A stretch of DNA of 64,000 bases from Dryomyza anilis (Eukaryota; Arthropoda; Insecta; Diptera; Dryomyzidae): the NCBI GenBank assembly GCA_951804985.1, contig OX638135.1, forward strand, positions 65,523,970 to 65,587,969, read 5' to 3'. The position numbers and the translations under genes are program-made. The notes under the pieces were generated by a model, which saw only the letters and a program-made list of their open reading frames with translations, did no database searches and was not told the origin of the DNA. Shown here one piece after another: positions 1-10,712 of this stretch (within the stretch, counting starts at the first letter, position 1; each line of letters opens with the position of its first letter).

Positions 1-154
1 CTATTTAAAAATAATAAAATCTATTTTTTTTATTTTCTTATATATTATTTTTTACACAACAACAGTAATTGACAAAAATTAAACTTGATGCAGTTTTTGC
101 TGCTTGCCTTCTTGTCACTTTGTGCAGAACAGAATTCGCATTTTGTTCATTATA
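1..154. other. AT-rich flank
   Basis: AT-rich sequence with T-runs. I see no gene, and no LTR that would be the 5' partner of the retroelement that follows. Confidence 0.5.
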
Positions 155-323
155 CAAAGTGATGTTATAGGTTTAGCTAAGCACAAACTGCATACAAGAC
201 ACTCAATGGCAAAGTAAAAGATCTTGAGGAGCATGTAAGGGATATGGAAGTCAATGTTGATGATAAAATTCAAAGATTGGAAAATGGCTTCGACAAAAAG
301 TTCCAGAAAATGAAGATTTCGGT

Positions 324-983
324 GTGTTACAGCTAAGTGGACCCTCACTGCAAGTTACTAATGTTATGAAGCATAAATCACCGATGTATGATGGGACCAC
401 AGCGTTCAACATTTTCAAGCTGCAATTTGAGACCACGGCTGTAAGTAATCGATGGAACAATGAGGACAGCGTAGCCGCACTTATCGTGGCACTGAAAGGA
501 GGAGCAGCCGAAGTTTTGCTGACAGTTCCAAAAAGTGACATAAACAGTTATTCAGCAGTCATGGGTGTACTGCAACGAAAATATGGCAGTGACCATATGA
601 CACTGATTTACAGAATACAGTTGAAGTTCCGAAGCCAAAATAATGGCGAATCGTTGCAGGAATATGCTACGAATGTTGAGAGACTTGCACATTTGGCGTA
701 TTCCGATTCAGCGTGTTATTTCTTGGAAATGTGCAAGAAAAATGCGTTCGTTTATGGCATACGGGATCCTGAGACAAAACAGACAGCAATGACTAAGCCG
801 AAGGTGACATTTATTGAAATGGACATCACAGCGGTTAAGCAGGAAATAGCGACTACATTGTGTCGACCAACGACTGAGACACGTGTACTTGATGAGGAGG
901 GAGGAGCGTCCAAAGCCAGCGTTAAATCCGCTTCACCCACTTGTATATGGCACGCGACTGTCGTGAAAAACGTGAATGTGTAA
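324..983 (+). pseudogene. Ty3/gypsy gag remnant
   Basis: An open frame of 219 codons resembling insect Ty3/gypsy Gag capsid. It opens with a 'YDG...F...F' motif (about residues 22-31), followed by 'ALKGGAAEVL' (about 55-64) and 'LQEYATNVERLAHLAY' (about 109-124), the pattern by which retrotransposon Gag sequences are recognised. The start codon is probably not the original one, because Lys/Glu-rich coding-like sequence lies upstream in another frame (about 195-310), implying a frameshift near 310-330. No CCHC zinc knuckle is found in frame; the frame closes in 'WHATVVKNVNV' where a nucleocapsid would be expected. In a living element Gag would form the cytoplasmic particle that packages the RNA. 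Confidence 0.7.
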
Positions 984-1140
984 TTGTGCAACCACCTAAG
1001 GGATACCGACCAGAAAAGATACCTGAGGATGGCAAAAATAACGCCAGGGAACCACATGGCAATTCGGGCACTGTGTCGGCACGAGTGTGTAAAATGGAAT
1101 CCAGAGAATGGTTGACGGAGGAAGAAAAGACAAACATAAT

Positions 1141-1954
1141 TCTCATTCGTTCGTTAATTGTCATGGTAGATGATCAATGGACTTTAGAGCAAATACGAAA
1201 TGATCAAAAGAAGGACCCCGACATCGCAAAAATAAGGACGTTTAAGGATTAACAAAAAAAGCCATTATGGAAAGAGTAAGTATCCATCATTTCAATAAGC
1301 AGGGCTTACTGGGCGCAGTGGTAAAGCCTGAAGCTACAAAATGGTTGTTTGTACCGTGTGTGGGAAACTGAAAATGGCAGGTCTGCACAAAATTTGATTG
1401 TTGTTCCCAAGTCGAAAATAAAAGCCTTTGTGGATCCAATGTATTTCACTTGAGCATTAATAAAACGATTAAAGAAGTCAGGAAACAGTTCAATTAGGTT
1501 CGATATCAGAAGTCAGTCGCCTACTGGATTCACAGATGTAAGAAATGTGTATCCGCAAAAATAAAACCCGTCAGGAGTTGCGGTAAGATGAATCAATACA
1601 ACGTAGACGCACATTGCGTACGTACTGCCATGGATGTGCAAAAGTGTGTTGGGTAAGAAAAAAAGTGAAGACCTAGACGAGTTGCATCAGTCTTTAAGGC
1701 AGAGTATACAAATTGCAAGTGATAAGATGAAGTCCAGATACGAGTTGAGATCAAACTCTGAGGTTTTTAAGGAAAGAGATCTAGTTATGCTTTGTAGCCC
1801 GCAACGAGTGAAACTGTTGAACCCTAAGCTAAAAACTCACAGGGAACGACCGTACAAGATAATTAAAAGGATTAATGACATTGTGTATCGGATTCAGAAT
1901 ACTACTGGCGTCAGACGAAAAATGAAAGTCGTACATTTAGAAATGTTTACGTAA
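1141..1954 (+). pseudogene. Ty3/gypsy pol remnant: integrase ends without the core
   Basis: About 1160-1250 encodes the acidic linker that precedes integrase ('WTLEQIRNDQKKDPDI'). About 1490-1590 gives 'YWIHRCKKCVSAK', the CC half of the HHCC zinc-binding domain, out of frame with the linker. The catalytic core with the D-D-E triad is absent: at about 1630 the sequence jumps to the last 106 residues. Those contain 'DLVMLCSPQRVK', 'RPYKIIKRINDIVYRIQ' and 'KMKVVHLEMF', the usual end of Ty3/gypsy integrases, where the domain binds DNA. Stops and frameshifts separate the pieces. The frame closes about 60 bp before the 3' LTR, as expected for the end of pol. Confidence 0.75.
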
Positions 1955-2014
1955 TACAGAGATAGAGAGAGGATTAATATCTGTTCGGGACGAACAGATT
2001 TAGATGGAGGGCAG

Positions 2015-2538
2015 TGTTACGAAAAGATGTAATTTGCCCCATAGGACAAGCAATCAACAATAATAAATGAGACGATTCAGCGCACTGAGCAATGTGTTAG
2101 AAAGAGACAGAAGATTATTCAGCGCATTGAGCAATGTGCGGGAAAGAGATAGAAAAATCAGCACATAAAACACATGAGTGCGAATGAGCATGCGCCAATA
2201 GCATGCGTCATTCACGAAACGAGTAGAAGTTTCTCGAAACGAGTCGAAGCTTGTCGAAACGTGTCGAACTAATGCTTGCAGTATATAAGGGCGACACATC
2301 TAAGGCACAGCACTTCAGTAGTGATTGGAAAGTGTGCGAGTGCATCTCGTGGGATAAATGTCAAGTTAAATTGTGGACATGCAGCAGTTGTTAGAATTTG
2401 TTATCAGTTGTTTATTAAAGTGAATTAACAAAGTTATTTGTTATAATTTAAACCAATCATAAGAGTGTTTTTTTTTCGTACACAATCCAGAGATACGAAC
2501 TCGTAGAACAGTTTTCCGTAGACTGAATTTCCGTAACA
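2015..2538 (+). mobile_element. 3' LTR of the first Ty3/gypsy element
   Basis: Begins TGTTACG and ends CGTAACA, a perfect 7-bp terminal inverted repeat with canonical TG...CA ends, 524 bp apart. It is preceded by a purine-rich tract (AGATGGAGGGCAG, about 2002-2014) suited to prime plus-strand synthesis. A TATA-like box, TATATAAGG, lies at about 2282-2290. Internally, 'GATTCAGCGCACTGAGCAATGTG' at about 2073-2095 recurs about 40 bp further on as a degenerate tandem copy. No 5' LTR is in the window, so the target-site duplication cannot be checked. Confidence 0.8.
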
Positions 2539-3219
2539 ATATATATATTTTTTTAAAGTATAATAATTTGTTTATTTACAAACAAAAATATTTTTAAACT
2601 ATGTTATATGCATGCATTCGTTCTATCGAACTTCGGCACAATTCGTCGTTGTTGCAACAAAGTCTGTTCTAAAAATAGAACAGACAAAACTGCAAATTAG
2701 ACGAGTGACGGTTGTGTGGTTCTGTAGCCAAATACCTAGTGCTTGTCTACAAACTCTCATCGTTTCTGACGACATGAGTTCAAATCCCAACCACGCCTTG
2801 TTCATATATACGAAACATTTGATGTTATCACAACGTCATCACAAAAATATCACTGATGCGGATACTTGGCTGTATCCGAAACGGTCCGTATGATCATTGC
2901 CTGTGTTATGTTTTCAATTTGTAGTTGTTTCTTCAAAAACTTTCAATAGAACTTAGCCATGACCTAGGCATTAGTCAATTAGATGTCGGCTCTCTTCCAA
3001 AAGAGTACATCGAAAAACCTTCTATGTTAAAAATTGAAAAAATAAAAAGTTTGAAAAATGTTGTTAAAAAAAACGTTTAACAAAAATTAAAAAATAAATT
3101 GTTTGTATTGTTTTGTTTCAAATACATAAAATTGTAAGAAAATTCCAATCCTTTTTAGTTCGGAAAAAATGTTTCTTCGAAAAAATAATGTAAATATTGT
3201 TCCAATATTTACATATATT
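2539..3219. other. AT-rich intergenic sequence, nothing recognised
   Basis: Starts with ATATATA after the LTR. A moderately GC-rich patch at 2610-2890 has an open frame of 93 codons without motifs; I do not consider it a gene. Confidence 0.4.
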
Positions 3220-3541
3220 GGTTAGTGCGTTGGACTACGAGCGAAAAGTCGCTGGTGCGTTCGACTACGAGCCGAAAGGTCCGCCGTTCAATCCCCAGCG
3301 ACTGCCAACATCTTTTTCATAGAAAACATTTTTCTATGCGACGCTACCCCTCGGCAGTAAATGGCAAACCTACGAGAGTAAACATTGTCTATGAAGAGCT
3401 CTCCCGCCGTTCGGATTCGGCAATAAACTGTAGGTCCCACCACTTTGAGTACAAATATAACACGCACAGCTCAAAATTGTGAGAGAGCTCGGCCGAAGTT
3501 CCATCTATACAGGACTGTAGCGCCAAATTATTATTATTATA
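3220..3541 (+). mobile_element. tRNA-derived SINE, copy 1
   Basis: Same family as the full-length copy at 55724-56032. The tRNA-like head is rearranged: 'GTGCGTTGGACTACGAGC' is followed about 20 bp later by a second, similar 'GTGCGTTCGACTACGAGCC', so the head is partly duplicated. The body shows the family landmarks 'CTCGGCAGTAAATGGCAAA', 'CGTTCGGATTCGGCAATAAA' and 'GTAGGTCCCACCACTTTGAG'. It ends in 'GGACTGTAGCGCCAAA' plus a short (TTA)n tail. Confidence 0.8.
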
Positions 3542-5508
3542 CATTTTTATGCTTTAATTTAATTAAATATATTTACTTAATGCTCCTGAGGGGTGAAGCG
3601 GTTTGAACCCCCAAAATCCCCGCCCCGTACGCACGGGCCGGCTGCTGTGAATTGAAAGAAGCTGAAATATAAATATTTTAAAAAATCAGGCCCGTGCGCA
3701 GGATTTGCTCCTGGGGGGATTTTAGTTAACTTCATAATAAAGGGTGTAGGGGAGGTAGGTTTCTGTTGAGCCATACTCATGAACATATCATGTCATTATT
3801 TCAGAAAATCGGTATCTAACGAGGCCTAAACTATGTAAAATATCGGGTGAACGATCTTCTTATAACTGAGTTTCCTTCTGGAACTTTTGAAGGATCCCGG
3901 TTGTGCCATGTTTTATATCCTTGTTTCACGTAACATTTCCTTGTTAGGTCTGAGAAAATCGGTTGAACGTAATGAAAAACAGTATTCCATTATTGAAAAT
4001 AAGTATAACTTATTTGACAATTAAACATATATAAGAACTAGTAATAAATTGAAAAAAGCTTTGAAAAATATTCAAAATTTATATAATTTTAGATAATATT
4101 AAATAAAACCAATCGATTTTATTTTAAATGTGTAATCACATTTTATATAAATAATTTCATAATATTGGTAAAGTAATTGTTACAGAAAACCGCCGCAGGC
4201 GAACATTTTTGTCTTTTTTTGTGAAAATTTATTTATTCAACTTCAAAATTAAAATTATATATAACAATTTATATGTTAATGGATATTTCTATTTTTTTTT
4301 GTATGGTTAAAAAAAAAATCAATATTTTTTTTATAAATAAGAGTGTTTTTGAAATATTAAAACCAACAAATTTAAATTTTAGCAGTACTATCTCAGAATT
4401 GGATGAAATTTGAATGAATGGTGAAACAACATAAAATTAAGATATTGGCGATATTTTAGCTTCCCAGATAAATATCGCAAAAGTTGTGTTAATCAATTGA
4501 ACATAACTTTAGCAATAGTAAAGCAAATTAAATCACTTAAAAGATAATAAAATTGCCAATATTTTGATTTTCGAGTGGTCAGTTTTAAACAAAATTTATT
4601 TTAAAAGGAAAGTCGACTTTAAAGTTAAACTCAGATTTTTGACATTAAATTATTTATGAAAATTGTCAAAAAAGTAGACTTTATTTTTAAACATGACTTT
4701 TAATTGTCTTTTATTTATTATTTTCATAATTAATAAAAATGTTGCAGGTTTATTTATTTTGTAGCTGAGAACTCTCTAGAGTATGGATACACAGGCGTTT
4801 TTCCAACATCAATTCATTTAAAGGTTTTATTCCCTTTTGAAATGTCACTATGAGATATTTTAAAACCAATTCAAATTTATTTAAATGCGAATAAAAGCTG
4901 TAAACGAATTAATATCGTACAACCATGAACTGCATCCAACTTTTTTCAAATGTTCGACCAAAAATTTGATATGCACTTGCATTTCAAACGCAAACCCCTT
5001 TAACGAATTGATTAAAAAAAAAAACTGGGAAACAAGATAATGGTAATTTTTAGCGGACTTTATGAAAATACAGGATTTTCTCATGTGTGCAGCCAAAAGT
5101 TGAGTTTTGCCGTACGGTAGTAACAGTAGTTCAACGGATTTAGAAGTAATGTATAAATAATATATAAGTAATGTATAATATTTTCCGTCGAAACGACTTG
5201 TGATATGCATTTAAAAATTTGTATATGAATTCAGTTATTATAATTTTCCACTGTGCATGTTTAAATATTTTTAATAAAAATAAATAAAAACAACATTTTA
5301 TTTTATTTTCAGAATTTTGTTCCAAAAAAAAAGTAGTATGCATACTACTTTTTGTACTGAAACAACTGGTATGTTTCACTGAAAAAATATTATCAATACA
5401 ACCATGTTTACAAATGATTTATCAGTCAATTATATATTATGTTTACATAAAATTCCAAACATACATGTTAATGCCTGCAAAATTATGTTTGGGAGAGCCT
5501 GTTTAAAG
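3542..5508. other. AT-rich intergenic sequence with possible hAT-type ends
   Basis: No gene. Two GC-rich patches stand out. One at about 3583-3640 ends in 'CCGTACGCACGGGCC' and one begins at about 3691 with 'CAGGCCCGTGCGCAGG' followed by a G-run. They are similar in inverted orientation and resemble ends of hAT-type DNA transposons, but I find no target duplication. A perfect 26-bp palindrome lies at 5328-5353. The rest is poly-A/T-rich. Confidence 0.35.
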
Positions 5509-5690
5509 ATCTTTTTTTGCAGCGTGTATACCCTGGTGACCTATATTCCACTTTGAATGGTAACTACACGTATATGTAGGATATTTATAATCGGCTTAGA
5601 CTTAATCTTATTTTGATAAACCTAACTATCATAATAACACATACTTTAATATTTCCAATGTAATCTAACCTTCTCAACTGTTTTTTTTTT
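5509..5690 (+). repeat. Dispersed repeat fragment related to the 370-bp tandem array
   Basis: Contains, in order, a box like 'TATATTCCACTTTGAATGGT', 'TGTAGGATATTTATAATCGG', 'CCTAACTATCATAATAACAC' and 'TCTAACCTTCTCAACTG'. The same blocks occur in the same order in the repeats at 27770-29100 and, in part, at 22230-22570 and 59090-59180. A non-coding dispersed family of unknown class. Confidence 0.6.
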
Positions 5691-6002
5691 CATTTTCATT
5701 TTCATTTTTTTTTTTTTTTAATTTATTTGGGTCTTATTTTTATTTGGGGCTATTGGTCAAATGCATTGACGTGTTTAAAAAAAAAAAGTGGATCTTATTT
5801 CATAACACAAATATACACCAATTCTAGGTCCTTATAGATTTATGGCGTTTAACATTTTTATGAATACAAAATTATATTTAAAAAAAACCTTTATAATTGA
5901 AAAATAAACGAAAAGGAATTTGTTGTAATATCTGCCGCTTTTTTGAGGAATCTATTTGTGTTTCACTTGACGTTAGAAGAGAGAAATTATATACCCTCGA
6001 AA

Positions 6003-6024
6003 TTATATATATATATATAAATAT

Positions 6025-6080
<56 letters not shown>
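6003..6080. repeat. TA dinucleotide microsatellite
   Basis: Almost pure (TA)n with minor interruptions, directly followed by a run of about 20 T at 6081-6100. Confidence 0.95.
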
Positions 6081-6097
<17 letters not shown>

Positions 6098-6100
6098 TTT

Positions 6101-6424
6101 GTCCATCGCATTCCTTGGTTTGCGGTGATGTCAGCCTTGTATCTTTCGAGGACATCAACCAGATGGTTAGTGGCACATTCCCTATAAAGGGTTCGCACAT
6201 TCCAGGTGCATATCCGTAAATCATGGTCCTTTATACGTTTACGTAAGTTGTCATCGTGTTTTCGGGTCGATATCCGAGGCATTTTTTCTTCGATCTTCAG
6301 CTTGTTGTTCGTTTTAACGGAGTTCCCCTACGCGAAGGTGAGACTTGGAATTGTGTAGGAGAGGCTATGGCAACTAACACAAGTCTCTTCCTGGCTTGCG
6401 TGTGCACTATACCATTCTGAACCC
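6101..6424 (-). pseudogene. RTE-like LINE fragment A (5' end and endonuclease start)
   Basis: Minus strand. The element begins with GGGTTCAGAATGG at 6424, the same 5' end as copies C (10450) and F (43070). It encodes the first part of an apurinic-type endonuclease: 'ATGCCTCGGATATCGAC' start, then 'RICTWNVRTLY' and '..ERYKADITANQ'. After about 60 residues the coding sequence stops in a run of about 20 A (minus strand) followed by (TA)n, as if copied from an internally primed or prematurely polyadenylated RNA. Relative to copy C it lacks roughly 125 bp of leader between 'GAAGATCG' and 'AAAAAATGCC'. It sits in the BEL protease at the same position as copy C. Confidence 0.7.
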
Positions 6425-7692
6425 CGAAGAAAAGACTAGCACCGATTAAAAGATCGACGCGCTGCGATTTTGAAAACAATGGGTCTGCCAACTTGATATT
6501 AACGGGTATGTTCCAATAAGAGTTATTTATGGTGTAGCTTGGCTGGTTATCGACGATTGTAGGACAGCTTGTAGTGTGGCGGGAGGCGCGGTGTCGATTG
6601 ACAAAATGGATGGAGAGGCGGAAGCCGATACAGGCGAAGGTGTGTTAGGAAAATGCAGCAAAGAGTGGTGCTTGGAGTTGCAATGCCTACAAGGTCCATA
6701 TTTGCAAACTCTTATCGAATGACCATTCCTAAGACAGTTTATACAAAGACTGAGCCTTTTCACTTCATTAAACCTTAGCGAAGGCGTTAGGGTAAGAAAC
6801 CTGTGGTACTTTTCAATTGTTTGTTCATGGGAAGTACAGAATTTACAACACTGGGGAGGCTTGTTGGATGCTCCCACATATGTATTGCGTCTATTATTTA
6901 TATTATAATTTCGCTTTCCGCTGACCTGGGTACTAAGTTTAGTTACCATTGCATTTTGTACACTCTCCTGTGTCAGACATCTTTTTTCCATAAAAGAAGA
7001 CATCGCATTCCAGGGTGGAATTTCATTGCTTGCTGCGACCTCCTTCCATTTTGTGCGCGACTCGATATCCAATTTCTGCGAAACGATGTAAATCAACAAG
7101 CTATCAACGATTTGTTCCTTTTTGCCCAGCGAAAGTAGCGCTCGCATGTGTGCATTAAGTTTATCGCTCAAGTGTCGAAGTTTTACTACCGAGCCTGCAT
7201 CCACGCTGTCCAACTCAACAGTCTCCCTGATGTGTGCTTGAAATTTAAACGTTTATTATCGAATCTAGTTTTAAGTAACTCAATAGCTTTGTAGTAGTTT
7301 ATGTCACTAATTTCCAGCGAAAGAATTGTATCCAGAGCTGCACCGCTAAGACAGGTACGAAGGTGTTGGAATTTTTCAATTTGTGTGAGCTCCCCCTCCT
7401 CGCCGACAATAGTTTGAAACATCGAAAAGAAATCTGGCCACTCAGTGCATTCAAGCTCCTACGAACACAAGTGCTAACTACGATCTACACTCTACGGCAG
7501 CTGGAGACCATCTGACTTCCAGTGGCTCTGAACGCTTCTTTTATACACACATGATAGGTTGTCATACTAATTTTTGCAACACCGACGACGAAAATGTATG
7601 TGTGTGAAGTAACGACGAAAATATTTTGTTTTTGCAATACCGACAAATATTTATGAGTGTGAAGCAATGACGAAAATATATTTTTTTTGCAA

Positions 7693-7694
<2 letters not shown>
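6425..7694 (-). pseudogene. BEL/Pao gag-protease remnant, inverted arm
   Basis: Minus-strand counterpart of 8868-10449. It encodes Gag with a zinc-knuckle region ('CCKFCTSHEQTIEKYHRF', then 'RLSLCINCLRNGHSIRVC' and 'CRHCNSKHHSLLHF'), the cysteine/histidine pattern typical of BEL/Pao Gag. There is a deletion of roughly 300 bp relative to the plus copy: 'CTACAAGCTG' joins directly to 'TCCTACAATCG', removing the catalytic half of the protease. A protease tail ('ADPLFSKSQRVDLLIGASLFF') runs up to the RTE insertion at 6424. Upstream, about 7490-7694, lies the same TATAAAAG-containing, tandemly repeated leader as in the plus copy. Confidence 0.75.

Positions 7695-7696
<2 letters not shown>

Positions 7697-7756
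<60 letters not shown>
7697..7756. repeat. TA microsatellite
   Basis: (TA)n of about 60 bp, merging into the (TAA)n tail of the SINE that follows. Confidence 0.9.
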
Positions 7757-7771
<15 letters not shown>

Positions 7772-8068
7772 AGTTTGGCGCTACAGTCCTGTATAGAACT
7801 TCGGCCGAGCTCTCTCACCAATTTGAGCTGTGCGTGTTATATTTGTACTCAAAGTGGTGGGACCTACAGTTTATTGCCGAATCCGAACGGCGGGTGAGAG
7901 CTTTTCATAGGCAATGGTTTTACTCTCGTAGGTTTGCCATTTACTGACGAGAGGTAGCGCGGTATAGAAAAATGTTTCTATGAAAAGATGTTGTTAGCCC
8001 CAGTCCAGGCTTGAACCGGGGCCTTTCGGCTCGCAGTCCAACGCACTAACTACTGAGCTACCGCGGCT

Positions 8069-8070
<2 letters not shown>
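7757..8070 (-). mobile_element. tRNA-derived SINE, copy 2 (full length)
   Basis: Minus strand. Tail (TTA)n, then the family body in reverse ('GTGGGACCTACAGTTTATTG', 'CGAATCCGAACGG'), ending in the tRNA-like head 'GGCTTGAACCGG' (B box, reversed) and 'TGAGCTACCGCGGCTAC' (A box, reversed). It sits between two TA microsatellites, so a target duplication cannot be recognised. Confidence 0.85.

Positions 8071-8152
<82 letters not shown>
8071..8152. repeat. TA microsatellite
   Basis: Pure (TA)n, about 80 bp. Confidence 0.95.
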
Positions 8153-8157
<5 letters not shown>

Positions 8158-8158
<1 letters not shown>

Positions 8159-8642
8159 CGTGATTTGAAAATCGGGTCTATGGTGGACTTTCCAGGTCTG
8201 AAGACGCACTGATAAGGTCCAATCAGTTTGTTGCTATGGGCTTCAGTCTTTCACATAATACGCTCGATAGAACCTTGTATGCGATATTGAGTAGGCTGAT
8301 CCCACGGTACTTGACGCAGATAGTGGGATCCCCTTTCTTAATGATTGGGCAGAGTTCACTGAGGTTCCAGTCACTTGGAATGCTTTCATCCGAGCATATT
8401 CTGCTTGCGAGCTCGTTCGTGCTCTCTATTAGCTCGTCGCCTCCGGTTTTAAACAACTCAGCATACAGGCCATCAGAACCTTGCGGCTTTGTTGTTTTTC
8501 TGCCAAGCAATGGCTGTTCTGACCTCGTCATGGCCGGGGGCGGAATCTCAACGTAGTCATCAAGTACTGAGGTTGCCGGGTTTACTTCTCTATCGGTGGA
8601 ATTGCTGTCATTATCAGTCAGCAGTTTAGAGCAGTAATCCCT
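8158..8642 (-). pseudogene. RTE-like LINE fragment B (start of reverse transcriptase)
   Basis: Minus strand. Encodes the region just before and at the beginning of the RT domain: '[15 protein letters not shown]', '[18 protein letters not shown]', '[19 protein letters not shown]', ending near the 'T..DPIF' region where copies C and E go on. Frame disruptions lie between about 8520 and 8642. Both ends abut TA microsatellites, so the insertion mode is unclear. Confidence 0.75.
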
Positions 8643-8867
<225 letters not shown>

Positions 8868-9104
8868 GTATTGCAAAAAAAAAATTATTTTCGTCATTGC
8901 TTCACACTCATAAATATTCGTCGGTATTGCAAAAACAAAATATTTTCGTCGTTACTTCACACACATACATTTTCGTCGTCGGTGTTGCAAAAATTAGTAT
9001 GACAACCTATCATGTGTGTATAAAAGAAGCGTTCAGAGCCACTGGAAGTCAGATGGTCTCCAGCTGCCGTAGAGTGTAGATCGTAGTTAGCACTTGTGTT
9101 CGTA
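8868..9104 (+). promoter_or_regulatory. Leader of the BEL element: short tandem repeats and TATA box
   Basis: About two copies of a 55-bp repeat built on 'TTTTCGTCGTTACTTCACAC...CGTCGGTATTGCAAAAA', followed by 'GTGTATAAAAGAAGCG' at about 9016, a plausible TATA box, and GC-richer sequence to about 9104, where the gag reading frame becomes recognisable. It does not match the LTR at 16458-16826, so it is either the end of a different LTR or unrelated DNA fused to a 5'-truncated gag. The same sequence is present inverted at 7490-7694. Confidence 0.4.
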
Positions 9105-9141
9105 GGAGCTTGAATGCACTGAGTGGCCAGATTTCTTTTCG

Positions 9142-10449
9142 ATGTTTCAAACTATTGTCGGCGAGGAGGTGGAGCTCACACAAATTGAAAAATTCCAACA
9201 CCTTCGTTCCTGTCTTAGCGGTGCAGCTCTGGATACAATTCTTTCGCTGGAAATTAGTGACATAAACTACTACAAAGCTATTGAGTTACTTAAAACTAGA
9301 TTCGATAATAAACGTTTAAATTTTCAAGCACACATCAGGGAGACTGTTGAGTTGGACAGCGTGGATGCAGGCTCGGTAGTAAAACTTCGACACTTGAGCG
9401 ATAAACTTAATGCACACATGCGAGCGCTACTTTCGCTGGGCAAAAAGGAACAAATCGTTGATAGCTTGTTGATTTACATCGTTTCGCAGAAATTGGATAT
9501 CGAGTCGCGCACAAAATGGAAGGAGGTCGCAGCAAGCAATGAAATTCCACCCTGGAATGCGATGTCTTCTTTTTTGGAAAAAAGATGTCTGACACAGGAG
9601 AGTGTACAAAATGCAATGGTAACTAAACCTAGTACCCAGGTCAGCGGAAAGCGAAATTATAATATAAATAATAGACGCAATACATATGTGGGAGCATCCA
9701 ACAAGCCTCCCCAGTGTTGTAAATTCTGTACTTTCCATGAACAAACAATTGAAAAGTACCACAGGTTTCTTACCCTAACGCCTTCGCTAAGGTTTAATGA
9801 AGTGAAAAGGCTCAGTCTTTGTATAAACTGTCTTAGGAATGGTCATTCGATAAGAGTTTGCAAATATGGACCTTGTAGGCATTGCAACTCCAAGCACCAC
9901 TCTTTGCTGCATTTTCCTAACACACATTCGCCTGTATCGGCTTCCGCCTCTCCATCCATTTTGTCAATCGACACCGCGCCTCCCGCCACACTACAAGCTG
10001 CTCTGGTCGCCTCATCTCCTCCTGAGCCGCAGTCTATACAACTTTCATCGCTACCTGAAGATTTAGTTTTTCTAGCAACCGCAGTTGTTTTCGTTAAGAA
10101 TAGAGCTGGATCATTGATTCCATGTCGTGTCATTCTTGATTCAGCATCACAACTTCACTTTGTGACTTGCCGCTTAGCAAGTCAACTTCAAATATCACCA
10201 ACAAAATCAACAACTCTAATTTCGGGCATAGGCCAAGTTAACTTCGTTGCAGATCAAATTCTTAATATTTGTATGGACATTTTACCACTTCATTTTCTGC
10301 TGTCGTTGTTCCTACAATCGTCGATAACCAGCCAAGCTACACCATAAATAACTCTAATTGGAACATACCCGTTAATATCAAGTTGGCAGACCCATTGTTT
10401 TCAAAATCGCAGCGCGTCGATCTTTTAATCGGTGCTAGTCTTTTCTTCG
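9142..10449 (+). pseudogene. BEL/Pao gag and protease remnant
   Basis: About 400 codons are open from 9142 (open also a few codons upstream, so this ATG is not the true start; the N-terminus is lost). Residues 1-140 resemble BEL/Pao Gag capsid ('KFQHLRSCLSGAALDTI', 'LLKTRFDNKRLN'). Residues about 190-265 carry the Cys/His clusters ('CCKFCTFHE', 'CINCLRNGHSIRVC', 'CRHCNSKHHSLLHF'). The aspartic protease follows at about 330-365: 'CRVILDSASQLHFV', with DSAS in the place of the usual D-S/T-G-A/S catalytic loop. Around 10265 a frameshift moves the rest of the protease ('NIPVNIKLADPLF', 'RVDLLIGASLFF') to another frame, up to the LINE insertion at 10450. Confidence 0.8.
10437..10449 (+). repeat. 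Target-site duplication, left copy
   Basis: AGTCTTTTCTTCG, repeated exactly at 13529-13541. It brackets the RTE-like LINE inside the BEL protease. Confidence 0.9.
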
Positions 10450-10712
10450 GGGTTCAGAATGGTGTAGTGCACACGCAAGCCAGTAACAGACTTCTGTTAA
10501 TTGCCATAGTCTCTCCTACACAATTCCTAGTCTCACCTTCGCGTTGGAGAACCCCGTTAAACCGAGCAACCAGCTGAAGATCGGGTTTCAACCCCGGTGG
10601 GAGGTCTGGTCGGGGACAAACGAGACAGGGATATTGGCCCTCCAAAATGGGGGTTGTGTGTTGGGCTTGTGACCCGCCATATAAACTAGCTGATTCAACG
10701 AAAACAGAAAAA

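Larger units (their letters stand above)
155..2538 (+). mobile_element. Ty3/gypsy LTR retrotransposon, 5'-truncated and internally deleted
   Basis: A decayed LTR retroelement read left to right. Its order is a coiled-coil-like gag start near 195-310 (many Lys, Glu and Asp), gag capsid-type sequence at 324-983, a pre-integrase linker at about 1141-1250, an integrase zinc-binding piece at about 1255-1600, the integrase C-terminal end at 1634-1954, and a 3' LTR at 2015-2538. Protease, reverse transcriptase, RNase H and the integrase catalytic core are missing, and no 5' LTR is seen before 155. The gag and integrase-tail wording resembles the 412/mdg1-like branch of Ty3/gypsy elements of insects; that subfamily assignment is inference. 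It cannot move by itself. Confidence 0.8.

Noticed and set aside
2612..2893. Plus-strand frame of 93 codons.
   Set aside because: Cysteine-rich by chance composition, no motif, no supporting context.
8868..9104. 5' LTR of the BEL element.
   Set aside because: It does not match the 3' LTR at 16458-16826, so I list it only as a leader with a TATA box.
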